A DNA stretch of 10,739 bases from a bacterium (lineage in GTDB: Bacteria > Dependentiae > Babeliae > Babeliales > RVW-14). A program made the translations under genes and the position numbers. The notes under the pieces are model-generated. The model searched no databases and had not been told where the DNA came from. It saw only the letters and a program-made list of their open reading frames with translations. The stretch is from the NCBI GenBank assembly GCA_010027825.1, contig RGUK01000038.1, positions 1-10,739 on the forward strand, written 5' to 3'. Shown here piece after piece: positions 1 to 6,689 of this stretch. Numbering within the stretch: position 1 is the stretch's first letter; each line of letters begins with the position of its first letter.

Positions 1-1
1 C

Positions 2-682
2 GTTTACGCCTCCAGCTTCACGCCTCCGACGCAGCCATTCGGATCAATTTTCACTCCCGACCTGATCACCGGCAACGACCTGTGGCTTGACGCCTCGGAT
101 TCTTCCACCGTCCACGAGATGGGCGGAAGCATCACGTCGTGGGACGACAAGAGCGGACAGGGCAACGATGCGGAACAGTACGGCACATATGCGACCCCGT
201 CGCTCGTCGCATCAGCCACGCCCTCGGGTCTGCCCGCAGTCCACTTCAACGGCGATCCGAACGCGCTAGAGGTCGCAAACCAGTTCAATCTCAAGAACTC
301 GAGCGGGTTCGTTGTCGTGAGGCAGACGTCCCAATCCAACGGAGCCGGATACCCGAGGATACTGGGATTCCAGCCAGCGGCAGGACAGGACGACGCCCAG
401 AACGACGGGCTCTGTCTTGTTGTAAACCAGAATAGCGGGTCGGCGGTTGAGGTATACTCAAACACGCAGAACTGCAGCGCAAATGTGTCGCACGCAAGGA
501 CGGAGCGGAGGTCGCCTCGTTCCAGAACTCCGGCATGGCCGCAACGGCCGGAGCCGAGTTGTTGCTCGGTTTTGGCGGTGGGTTTTACACATATGAGGCA
601 CTACAGGGCGACATCGCCGCCGTCGTCCACTACGACCACAAGCTCGGAGCGGGGGCCCTGGCGGGGGTGGAGAAGTACCTGA
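2..682 (+). CDS. 5' portion of a LamG-type phage structural protein, partial and frameshifted
   Basis: The window opens inside this gene, in the frame starting at base 2. The first residues (YASSFTPPTQPF, bases 5-40) are the closing signature of a LamG-like domain and recur twice downstream, so an upstream LamG module must lie outside the window. A second module follows, beginning LITGNDLWLDASDSST and continuing through SWDDKSGQGN and LPAVHFNGD. This is the pattern of concanavalin-like modules in phage surface and structural proteins. The module's end (YEALQGDIAAVVHYDHKL...VEKYL) is found only in the next frame, in the gene portion ending at 1947. After about base 496 this frame yields Arg/Ser/Pro-rich sequence unlike the family and stops at 680-682, so its tail is probably out-of-frame reading. 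The role is probably tail or receptor-binding structure; exact function unknown. Confidence 0.6.
   Translation, partial: VYASSFTPPTQPFGSIFTPDLITGNDLWLDASDSSTVHEMGGSITSWDDKSGQGNDAEQYGTYATPSLVASATPSGLPAVHFNGDPNALEVANQFNLKNSSGFVVVRQTSQSNGAGYPRILGFQPAAGQDDAQNDGLCLVVNQNSGSAVEVYSNTQNCSANVSHARTERRSPRSRTPAWPQRPEPSCCSVLAVGFTHMRHYRATSPPSSTTTTSSERGPWRGWRST
451..533 (+). other. Frameshift joining the two halves of the LamG-type protein
   Basis: Homology-like sequence passes from the frame of base 2 to the frame of base 535 in this interval. The downstream frame is closed by a TGA at 448-450, so the change must come after it. The smoothest join is at the AA pair 496-497. One extra A there would give ...NVSHAKDGAEVASFQNSG..., continuous with MAATAGAELLLGFGGG. 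That fits a one-base loss in an A run, either a real mutation or a sequencing/assembly error. I see no X-XXY-YYZ slippery heptamer in the interval, so programmed -1 frameshifting is not supported. Confidence 0.6.
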
Positions 683-1947
683 CAGAAAAGTACCTCTCCA
701 CGAATGATCCGACCGCGCTCCTTCTTCACTTCGATGGGGCGAATGGAAGCACGACGTTCACCGATAGTTCCCCAAATGGCTTGACGGTCACCGCTAACGG
801 AAGTGCCGTTATAAGCACAGAACAGAGCAGGTTCGGCGGAGCGAGTGTCGACATGTCCGCAGGCGGCAAACTAGAGATTTCCGACCCCTCGCTTCTGAAG
901 CTTGGCACTGACGATTTCACAATAGAGGGCTGGTTCTATGCAGATCAGCAGCAGTCCAGCAATCAGTATATTTTTGACATGGGACAGAACCAGGGAGTCT
1001 TCCAACTCTTGAATAATTACGGATATAGTGGCCCCATATTTACCAAATTCAACTCACAATCGATTCCGGGAACTGGGCATGAATCAGTGACCGACAATGT
1101 TTGGCATCATTTTGCCGTCGTCAGGCACTCTGGGGTCACCACCCTGTACATTGACGGCCAAGTCAACGGATCAGGTTCTGACACGTCCGATTACGATTGT
1201 ACCACTTTGACTCTCGGCCAATACGGAGGCGGTGGGTATGGCCTGCACGGCTATATCGACGAGTTCCGCATTTCCAAATCTGCCATCTACACATCCAACT
1301 TCACTCCGCCCACCATTCCTTTCGGAGCCGAGTTGGTGACATTGATGCACTTTGACAATTCGGCGACGGACGTGTCGCCTACGGGCCTGACCTTCACCTC
1401 CCCGCCCGGGTCGTTCAGTCCCGTCATTTACAAGTTCGGTCCCGCGTCCCATCAGTTCTCATCCCAGTCGGGGTTTGCCTCGACGACGCGCGGTTTGCCC
1501 GACTTGTCGGATACTTTTACGCTTGAATGCTGGGTGTATTTGAACAACTACAGCTTCCAGCCCGGCGCGACAATTCTTTTTTTGAGTTCCACTGACAATA
1601 TCAGTTCTTACGGAGGGGGCTTGCATCTTGGAGTGATGTCCGATGGTGTTTTGTTTTGCAATGACGGATACGCTCCCTCCTTGTCTGGTGGCATTATGCC
1701 GACTATGAATTGGACTCATGTTGCGGTCGTGTTTGACGGCGGGAACTCAACGATGTATGTCAATGGCGTATCGGTGGCCACTGGGTCGCAATTGCCCGTG
1801 TCGGGTCCGTACATCGTATGCCTTGGATTTGTGCCAACGAGCGCGGGAACAGACTGGCTGTCGGATGCTTACATCGATGAGCTCCGAATTGTTAAGGGAG
1901 CCGCGCTGTACAAGTCCAACTTCACTCCGCCCACCGCTCCTTTTTGA
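535..1947 (+). CDS. Double LamG/concanavalin-like phage structural protein (3' portion)
   Basis: 470 codons from the first ATG, but that ATG is probably internal: the frame is open back to 451 and continues the module begun upstream. Residues 1-55 complete the LWLDASD-type module (GDIAAVVHYDHKL...VEKYLTEKYLS). Residues about 60-263 and 264-470 are two LamG-like jelly-roll domains. Each shows the expected marks: LLHFDG or LMHFDN opening, DDFTIEGWFY or DTFTLECWVY strand, WHHFAVV or WTHVAVV strand, LYIDG or MYVNG, and a YIDE(F/L)RI closing strand. Each ends in SNFTPPTxPF. No signal peptide, transmembrane segment or catalytic motif is visible. Such repeated domains usually bind glycans or build the tail or baseplate surface in phage. 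The gene ends 6 bases before the first ASST fibre, so the two are probably co-transcribed. Specific role unknown. Confidence 0.75.
   Translation: MAATAGAELLLGFGGGFYTYEALQGDIAAVVHYDHKLGAGALAGVEKYLTEKYLSTNDPTALLLHFDGANGSTTFTDSSPNGLTVTANGSAVISTEQSRFGGASVDMSAGGKLEISDPSLLKLGTDDFTIEGWFYADQQQSSNQYIFDMGQNQGVFQLLNNYGYSGPIFTKFNSQSIPGTGHESVTDNVWHHFAVVRHSGVTTLYIDGQVNGSGSDTSDYDCTTLTLGQYGGGGYGLHGYIDEFRISKSAIYTSNFTPPTIPFGAELVTLMHFDNSATDVSPTGLTFTSPPGSFSPVIYKFGPASHQFSSQSGFASTTRGLPDLSDTFTLECWVYLNNYSFQPGATILFLSSTDNISSYGGGLHLGVMSDGVLFCNDGYAPSLSGGIMPTMNWTHVAVVFDGGNSTMYVNGVSVATGSQLPVSGPYIVCLGFVPTSAGTDWLSDAYIDELRIVKGAALYKSNFTPPTAPF
1294..1314 (+). repeat. Direct repeat copy 1 encoding the SNFTPPT LamG end signature
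   Basis: 21 bases identical to 1915-1935, offset by 621 bases (207 codons), which is the length of one LamG module. A diverged third copy lies at bases 5-40. It marks the seam between domains and suggests the protein grew by tandem duplication. Confidence 0.8.
1915..1935 (+). repeat. Direct repeat copy 2 encoding the SNFTPPT LamG end signature
   Basis: 21 bases identical to 1294-1314. Here it forms the extreme C-terminus of the protein, two codons before the final Phe and the TGA stop. Confidence 0.8.
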
Positions 1948-1953
1948 AAAATT

Positions 1954-4371
1954 ATGACATTACCAGTTCAGATAAAGAGGGGGTCTTCGGCCTACCTGGC
2001 GAATCTCAACCCGGTTCTCGGGCCTGGGGAGCCTTGTCTCGAGACCGACACCAACAGGGTGAAGTACGGCGACGGAACCACCCCTTGGAATCTGCTCGTC
2101 TACTCGTCCGGGGGCGAAGGCCTGCCCGGCACGGACAACGACGCGGCAGGCGTAGATTCTTTCGCCGTTGCGGGAACAGGCAACACGGTTTCGGGCGACA
2201 ATTCCATAATCGCAGGAGGTTCAGGCAACACGGTTTCGGGCGACAGGTCATCCGTGGTTGGAGGTTCCTCCAACGCGGTTTCGGGTTCCGATTCGGCGGC
2301 CTCGGGATCCGAAAACTCGGTCTCCGGCGACTGTTCCATGGCGGTGGGAGAATCCAACTCCGTATTGGCAGATTGCGCCCTGGCAGCGGGCAGAGGCGCA
2401 TCCGCCAAGGTCTACGGATCCGTGGCGTTGTCCTCCGGAAGCCTCTCCTCGGCCGGAGACGCACAGCATGCAATTTACCATCTCAGAGCCTTTACTGATT
2501 CGGCTGGAAACAAAAAACTCACAGCCGACGGCACGGACAGCCCTGCGGCCGACAGAAGACTCGTTCTTGATTCCGGTTCGGCGTGGTCTTTTGAGATAAA
2601 GGCGGCGGCCAAGGAGATGGGGGATTCCCTGATGGCAGTCTGGTCGATACGGGGAGGAATATGTCGTTCTGGGGATGGAACGGCATCCTTGACCGGGGAA
2701 GTCACGAAGGAGGTCTGGTCGGACGAGGACTGGTCGGGGGACTTGTTTGTATCGGCAACCGACGGCGAACTTGTCCTCGAGGCGGAGGGGCAGGCGGGCA
2801 AGGACATCTACTGGCTCGCATCGGTGCGTACGAGCGAGGTTTCCTCGTTCAGTCTTGTTTCGTCCGACATGTTCGTCGACATTAACGCGGGAGCCACAGT
2901 TTATTCTCTGAATGCCTCCGTTTCCGGGGGTGATTCATCCATGTATCCGGCGTTTGACCCCGAAGTGTACGACTACTGCGTCCACGCCGACTCGTTGGAC
3001 GGAACCGCATCCTACACTGTGACCATAAACGGAACTCCGCAGTCTGGGACTGCCGATGTCAACAAGTGCATCAGGGTAATCAGGGGTTCCAAGGCCTATC
3101 ACATTCGCATCATACCGAGCGACCTGCCCACCACCACCATAACATTCAAGGATGAAGTCGATTATGTTCCGGGTTACTATTTGAGGGGCATATCGCAGTC
3201 CACGGGAGGTCAGGCTCCCTACTTCGTGGCTTACGACGAGAACGGCGTGCCGGTCTGGTACCTCCGCAAGGACTACTTCTCCCCCTTCAGCAGCGCCAAC
3301 TCCCATATGGGATGGATGGTACAGCCCGGCGACGAGCCGAACAGGCTTTCCCTCGCCACATACAGCGACATTGACTTCCCTTTGGAGAGGTATGTCGCGA
3401 CCCTGGGGTTGAATTCTATTTCATCAACATCCCATCTGTTCCTCAACTCTAGCGACCTTGGTCATCCCGACTACGGGCTTCTCATGGATGCCCATGAGGC
3501 CCTGGTTGTAAAAGGTCCACAGAGCAGGAAGGAGAATTTCATGTGTATCGCCGGCCAGGGCATAGCAGGCAACGGCGGAGGCGAGCCTGGACCGGGGGTC
3601 CCGGGCGGAGGCGGTTGCATTCAGGAGCAGTCGCCCGACGGACAGTCGATCGTTTGGGAGTGGTTCATGAAGGATTATTTCAACACCGAGGAGATTGACT
3701 ACCACATGAACTCCCTTGACGTGCATCCGGTAACGGGGGATCTCGTAGTAAGCATAAGAAACAAGAACGCGATAATGTGCGTGGCTTACGACAAGAGCGT
3801 CAAATGGGTTATGGAGGCATCCGGCGGATCCCACTTCCAGTCAATAGCCAAGACACTACCCCAGACCGCCAACACCAAGTGGCTGACGATCAGCGGCGAG
3901 GCTTCGGGGTACAACGGCACTCATCTGCAGCACCACGCGTCTTGGTGTCCCGACGTGCCTTCTCTCTACGGTGGATCGGTTATAACCGTGTTTGACAACG
4001 ACGCGGGAAGCAGGGACAGGGGGGTGATGTATGAGATAAACACTTCCTCGGGAACGGCTCACTTCAGGGGGCACATACTCTCCGAGGACGGTTCCGGCGC
4101 CCCATGGCAGGGAAGTTTCCATGTATTGAATGAGGAGGACGGAAGCTTCAGCCACTGCCTCAACTCCTACAGGGCCTACGACCAGCCAACCAACTACCTG
4201 CGGGAGTACAAGGGCGACTCAAACGGCTCCCCCACGTCTCAAATGGTCTTCAAGATGCAGATGTACGGAAACCCCCAGTACCCAGGCTACGGCGACTACA
4301 GAATCATAAAGGTTCGCAAGGACTTCCTAGATATAGACGTACTCAGGACGACAGCCGGGAGGCCATGGTGA
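1954..4371 (+). CDS. Phage fibre protein with C-terminal arylsulfotransferase-type propeller (paralogue 1)
   Basis: 805 aa. Residues 1-50 are a phage fibre cap (IKRGSSAYLANLNPVL, then PGEPCLETDT and KYGDGTTPWNLL), like the N-terminal domain of the Bordetella phage Mtd protein and many tail fibres. Residues about 60-165 are 14-15-residue beta-roll repeats (GNTVSGDNS type, as in YadA heads). Residues 166-300 form a phage beta-sandwich (IYHLRAFTD, KLTADG, IYWLASVRTSEV). Residues 305-390 resemble a cadherin-like sandwich (YPAFDPEVYDYCV, YHIRIIPSDLP). Residues about 403-805 form an ASST-type beta-propeller starting YVPGYYL. Candidate active-site residues are His514, His584-x-Asn586, Arg602 and His660. 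The spacing Asn to Arg (16) matches E. coli AssT as I remember it. In this copy the last motif is QHHASW instead of NHDARW, and a Gly/Pro-rich insert lies at 536-555. There is no Shine-Dalgarno before the ATG; the start lies 6 bases after the previous stop, suggesting coupled translation. Confidence 0.8.
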   Translation: MTLPVQIKRGSSAYLANLNPVLGPGEPCLETDTNRVKYGDGTTPWNLLVYSSGGEGLPGTDNDAAGVDSFAVAGTGNTVSGDNSIIAGGSGNTVSGDRSSVVGGSSNAVSGSDSAASGSENSVSGDCSMAVGESNSVLADCALAAGRGASAKVYGSVALSSGSLSSAGDAQHAIYHLRAFTDSAGNKKLTADGTDSPAADRRLVLDSGSAWSFEIKAAAKEMGDSLMAVWSIRGGICRSGDGTASLTGEVTKEVWSDEDWSGDLFVSATDGELVLEAEGQAGKDIYWLASVRTSEVSSFSLVSSDMFVDINAGATVYSLNASVSGGDSSMYPAFDPEVYDYCVHADSLDGTASYTVTINGTPQSGTADVNKCIRVIRGSKAYHIRIIPSDLPTTTITFKDEVDYVPGYYLRGISQSTGGQAPYFVAYDENGVPVWYLRKDYFSPFSSANSHMGWMVQPGDEPNRLSLATYSDIDFPLERYVATLGLNSISSTSHLFLNSSDLGHPDYGLLMDAHEALVVKGPQSRKENFMCIAGQGIAGNGGGEPGPGVPGGGGCIQEQSPDGQSIVWEWFMKDYFNTEEIDYHMNSLDVHPVTGDLVVSIRNKNAIMCVAYDKSVKWVMEASGGSHFQSIAKTLPQTANTKWLTISGEASGYNGTHLQHHASWCPDVPSLYGGSVITVFDNDAGSRDRGVMYEINTSSGTAHFRGHILSEDGSGAPWQGSFHVLNEEDGSFSHCLNSYRAYDQPTNYLREYKGDSNGSPTSQMVFKMQMYGNPQYPGYGDYRIIKVRKDFLDIDVLRTTAGRPW
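2177..2200 (+). repeat. Beta-roll direct repeat, copy 1
   Basis: 24 bases identical to 2222-2245, at an exact 45-base (15-codon) offset. Each copy encodes the GNTVSGD unit of the stalk. The nucleotide-level identity suggests recent expansion or slippage within the stalk coding region. Confidence 0.8.
2222..2245 (+). repeat. Beta-roll direct repeat, copy 2
   Basis: 24 bases identical to 2177-2200. Neighbouring units (GSSNAVSGSDS, SENSVSGDCS) are recognisably the same repeat but diverged at the DNA level. Confidence 0.8.
3863..3885 (+). repeat. Inter-paralogue identity ahead of the last active-site blade, copy in fibre 1
   Basis: 23 bases identical to 6181-6203 in fibre 2, encoding the conserved TANTKWL strand. 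Fibre 3 encodes NLNTKWL here, with partial DNA identity. Confidence 0.7.
4357..4362 (+). promoter_or_regulatory. Shine-Dalgarno GGGAGG for ASST fibre 2
   Basis: The motif lies inside the last codons of fibre 1. It is only 2 bases from the ATG at 4365 but 5 bases from the GTG at 4368. The 5-base spacing equals that of fibre 3, which favours GTG as the true start. Confidence 0.6.
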
Positions 4372-6689
4372 AGATAAGATACAAGAGAGGCACTTCGTCA
4401 TATCTGTCGCAACTTAATCCCGTGCTTAAGCCGGGCGAGCCGTGCCTTGAGACGGACACGGGCAAGATAAAATACGGCGATGGAACGACGCCCTGGAACC
4501 TTCTCGCCTACGCATCGGGCGATCTCAACATACCCGGAACCAACAACAGCGCCACGGGAGAGGAGTCCTTCATCGGATGCGGACGTGACAACATTGCATC
4601 CGGCGACTCTTCATTTGTGGGAGCCGGCACGGACAACATTGCCCAGGCCGCAAATTCCGCGGTGGAGTCTGGTGCCGCCAACGAGGCTACCGGCCCAAGG
4701 TCCGTGGTTTTGTGCGGCGACTCCAACCTTTCGGCGGGTTCGGGTTCGGTCGCCATGGGCAAGCAGAGTACGGCTCTCGGCGACAACTCGTTCGCCATTG
4801 GCGATTCGGCAGTCGCATCGGAACCTGGTCAGCTTGCCATATCCTCAGGATTCTTCCTTGAACACGGCGACGCCCAGTCGGGCATTTATCACATGAAGGG
4901 GTTCACCACCGACTCATCCCCCGTGAATCTTTCTCCGGAACTAGAGCTGCAGGAAGGATGGACATGGCACTTTGATGTGCGGATAGTTGGATATTCGCCG
5001 TCGCAAGGTCCGATGTTCTTCAATTACAGGGGCGGAGTAGGAAGGAAGCCGGGATCTTCTGCGTCTTTTATAGGCGAGCCGATTTCCGATTCTAATTCAA
5101 CGGGAAGCGGACTCGCGGAGGTCGTCCTGAACGGAAACAGCCTCGCGGTTACGGTTTCCGGAGCCTCCGCATACTGGTACGCAACCGTTTCTACCACGGA
5201 ACTTTCCATGTCATTCTCGCCGCTCACATCCGATATGTTTTTGGACATAGAGGCTTCGTCGGCGATAGAGTCCATGGACGTCTCCGTGTCGGGGGGCGAC
5301 TCCTCTATGCACCCCGCTTTCGACCCCGACATACACGACTACTGCGTCCACGCTCCTTGGGGCGATACCGCCGAATACACGCTGACCATAAACGGAACGC
5401 CCCAGTCTGGCACGATAGACGTCAACAAGGCCTTGCATGTCCGCAGGGGAATCAGGGAGTACTTTATAAGGGTTATACCTCCCGATCTCAACCTTCCATC
5501 CGTACAGTACAAGGGGGAGGACTATGTGCCAGGATACTACCTCGTCAACGGCAGGGACATCGGCTCCAATGGTTATTCCATAGTCTTCGACGAGAACTTC
5601 ACGCCCGTATGGTACTACTACGACTCGTCCTACGGCGGGAGCAGCAACGCGTTCAACCCTGGGGGAAAGAACCATCTCGTAATCGGTAGGGATGCCGGAT
5701 ACCAGCCGAGATACGTCTTCTCGCTCGGCATGAACTCGCTGGTAAGGTCCGGATACTCCATGCTGAACGACACGAGGTACGGGTCAAATCCTTCATACGA
5801 GTGCCACGAGGCCCACAGGGTCAGAGGTCCGGCAGGCAGGGCGGGCAACTTCATAGCCATAGCCGGACAGGACTGCGGAGCCGGAATACCTGACGGCGGC
5901 TTCTATCTTCAGGAACTCACGCCGGACGGGCAGGAAATTGTTTGGGAGTTCTGGAGCGAGGATTATTTCAGCGGCGGAGGCATCGGAAACAATTACTACC
6001 ACCCCAACGCTGTGGACGTGAACCCCATCACCGGACAGGTTCTCGTCAACATGAGGCACACCAGTGCGGTAATTTGCATAGATCCCGACATATCGGGCGG
6101 CGTGGGAGGCGACATACTTTGGGTTCTTTCCGGTCCCCCTTGGACGGGAACTATGGAGAGTGTGAAAAAGTCCGTTCCGGAGACCGCCAACACCAAGTGG
6201 CTGGACATCGTGGGCGAACCCAACGTAAACGGGTTTCAGTACAACGGTCCGAGCGGAAACCACGACGCAAGATGGTGCAGCACTACCGACCCATCCGATC
6301 CGAGCTACGTCGCGCCCATATACGGCTCCAGCAACGCGGTGATGCATCTCTACGACAATCGGACTTTTTCTAATGGAAACGCCAGGGGCGTCGTCTACGA
6401 AATAGACGTCGCCCAGGGCAAGGCCTACTTCAGGGCGCACGTCTGGGATCCGGGCAATTCCTCGTGCTGCGGCAGTTACTCCCTCATCAGGGAGGCCAAC
6501 GGCACATACAGCCACATGCCCTCGTTTGTGGATCACAATCCCGGCATCAAGGAATTCAACGGAGGACTAGACCCCCAGCAGAACCTTTCCCTCGTGGTGA
6601 GCATGCCCGGGCCGTACAGATTTTACAAGGTGAGGGAGGATCAACTGGACATAAGGTACATGAGGACGACTTCGGGGAGGAACATATGA
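4365..6689 (+). CDS. Phage fibre protein with C-terminal arylsulfotransferase-type propeller (paralogue 2)
   Basis: 774 aa from the ATG; 773 if it starts at GTG 4368, which overlaps the previous stop as GTGA and is better spaced from its ribosome binding site. Same modules as its neighbours: fibre cap 1-50 (KRGTSSYLSQLNPVL...KYGDGTTPWNLLAY); beta-roll stalk about 60-160; beta-sandwich 168-285 (shorter than in paralogue 1, LTADG motif lost); cadherin-like sandwich about 290-373 (HPAFDPDIHDYCVHA, YFIRVIPPDLN); ASST-type propeller about 386-774. Candidate active-site residues are His481 (ECHEAH), His546-x-Asn548, Arg564 and His633 (GNHDARW). Propeller hallmarks include LTPDGQEIVWE, NPITGQVLVNMRH and NARGVVYEID. 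No signal peptide is present, unlike periplasmic bacterial ASSTs, consistent with assembly into a virion. The sulfuryl donor and acceptor cannot be read from the sequence; the propeller may instead serve only as a ligand-binding head. Confidence 0.82.
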   Translation: MVKIRYKRGTSSYLSQLNPVLKPGEPCLETDTGKIKYGDGTTPWNLLAYASGDLNIPGTNNSATGEESFIGCGRDNIASGDSSFVGAGTDNIAQAANSAVESGAANEATGPRSVVLCGDSNLSAGSGSVAMGKQSTALGDNSFAIGDSAVASEPGQLAISSGFFLEHGDAQSGIYHMKGFTTDSSPVNLSPELELQEGWTWHFDVRIVGYSPSQGPMFFNYRGGVGRKPGSSASFIGEPISDSNSTGSGLAEVVLNGNSLAVTVSGASAYWYATVSTTELSMSFSPLTSDMFLDIEASSAIESMDVSVSGGDSSMHPAFDPDIHDYCVHAPWGDTAEYTLTINGTPQSGTIDVNKALHVRRGIREYFIRVIPPDLNLPSVQYKGEDYVPGYYLVNGRDIGSNGYSIVFDENFTPVWYYYDSSYGGSSNAFNPGGKNHLVIGRDAGYQPRYVFSLGMNSLVRSGYSMLNDTRYGSNPSYECHEAHRVRGPAGRAGNFIAIAGQDCGAGIPDGGFYLQELTPDGQEIVWEFWSEDYFSGGGIGNNYYHPNAVDVNPITGQVLVNMRHTSAVICIDPDISGGVGGDILWVLSGPPWTGTMESVKKSVPETANTKWLDIVGEPNVNGFQYNGPSGNHDARWCSTTDPSDPSYVAPIYGSSNAVMHLYDNRTFSNGNARGVVYEIDVAQGKAYFRAHVWDPGNSSCCGSYSLIREANGTYSHMPSFVDHNPGIKEFNGGLDPQQNLSLVVSMPGPYRFYKVREDQLDIRYMRTTSGRNI
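6181..6203 (+). repeat. Inter-paralogue identity ahead of the last active-site blade, copy in fibre 2
   Basis: 23 bases identical to 3863-3885. It could serve as a homology patch for recombination between fibre genes. Confidence 0.7.
6254..6275 (+). repeat. Inter-paralogue identity over the catalytic His codon, copy in fibre 2
   Basis: 22 bases identical to 8557-8578 in fibre 3, covering GNHDARW with the putative sulfohistidine codon. Flanking DNA is clearly diverged. Confidence 0.75.
6674..6680 (+). promoter_or_regulatory. Shine-Dalgarno GGGGAGG for ASST fibre 3
   Basis: Strong motif 5 bases before the ATG at 6686, embedded in the conserved C-terminal TSGR codons of fibre 2. It decides the start of fibre 3: the open frame extends upstream to before 6464, but that extension overlaps conserved propeller sequence of fibre 2. 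Confidence 0.8.

Noticed and set aside
451..533. Programmed -1 ribosomal frameshift in the LamG gene
   Set aside because: No slippery heptamer or evident downstream structure was found; an A-run indel explains the shift better.
1954..2103. Diversity-generating retroelement suggested by the Mtd-like N-terminal cap
   Set aside because: No reverse transcriptase, template repeat or Mtd-type C-type-lectin variable region is visible; the cap is widespread in fibres without such systems.
2160..2450. CRISPR-like or minisatellite repeats
   Set aside because: The periodicity is 14-15 codons of an in-frame protein repeat (beta-roll), with diverged copies and no palindromic repeats or unique spacers.
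5793..6536. 247-codon open frame on the - strand, plus many shorter ones across 2000-8700
   Set aside because: They are mirror frames of the fibre genes, which show domain conservation on the + strand. No ribosome binding site or recognisable protein pattern was seen on the - strand.
6464..6685. Upstream extension of fibre 3 in the same frame
   Set aside because: It overlaps conserved propeller codons of fibre 2 and gives unrelated sequence; the strong Shine-Dalgarno and ATGA overlap fix the start at 6686.
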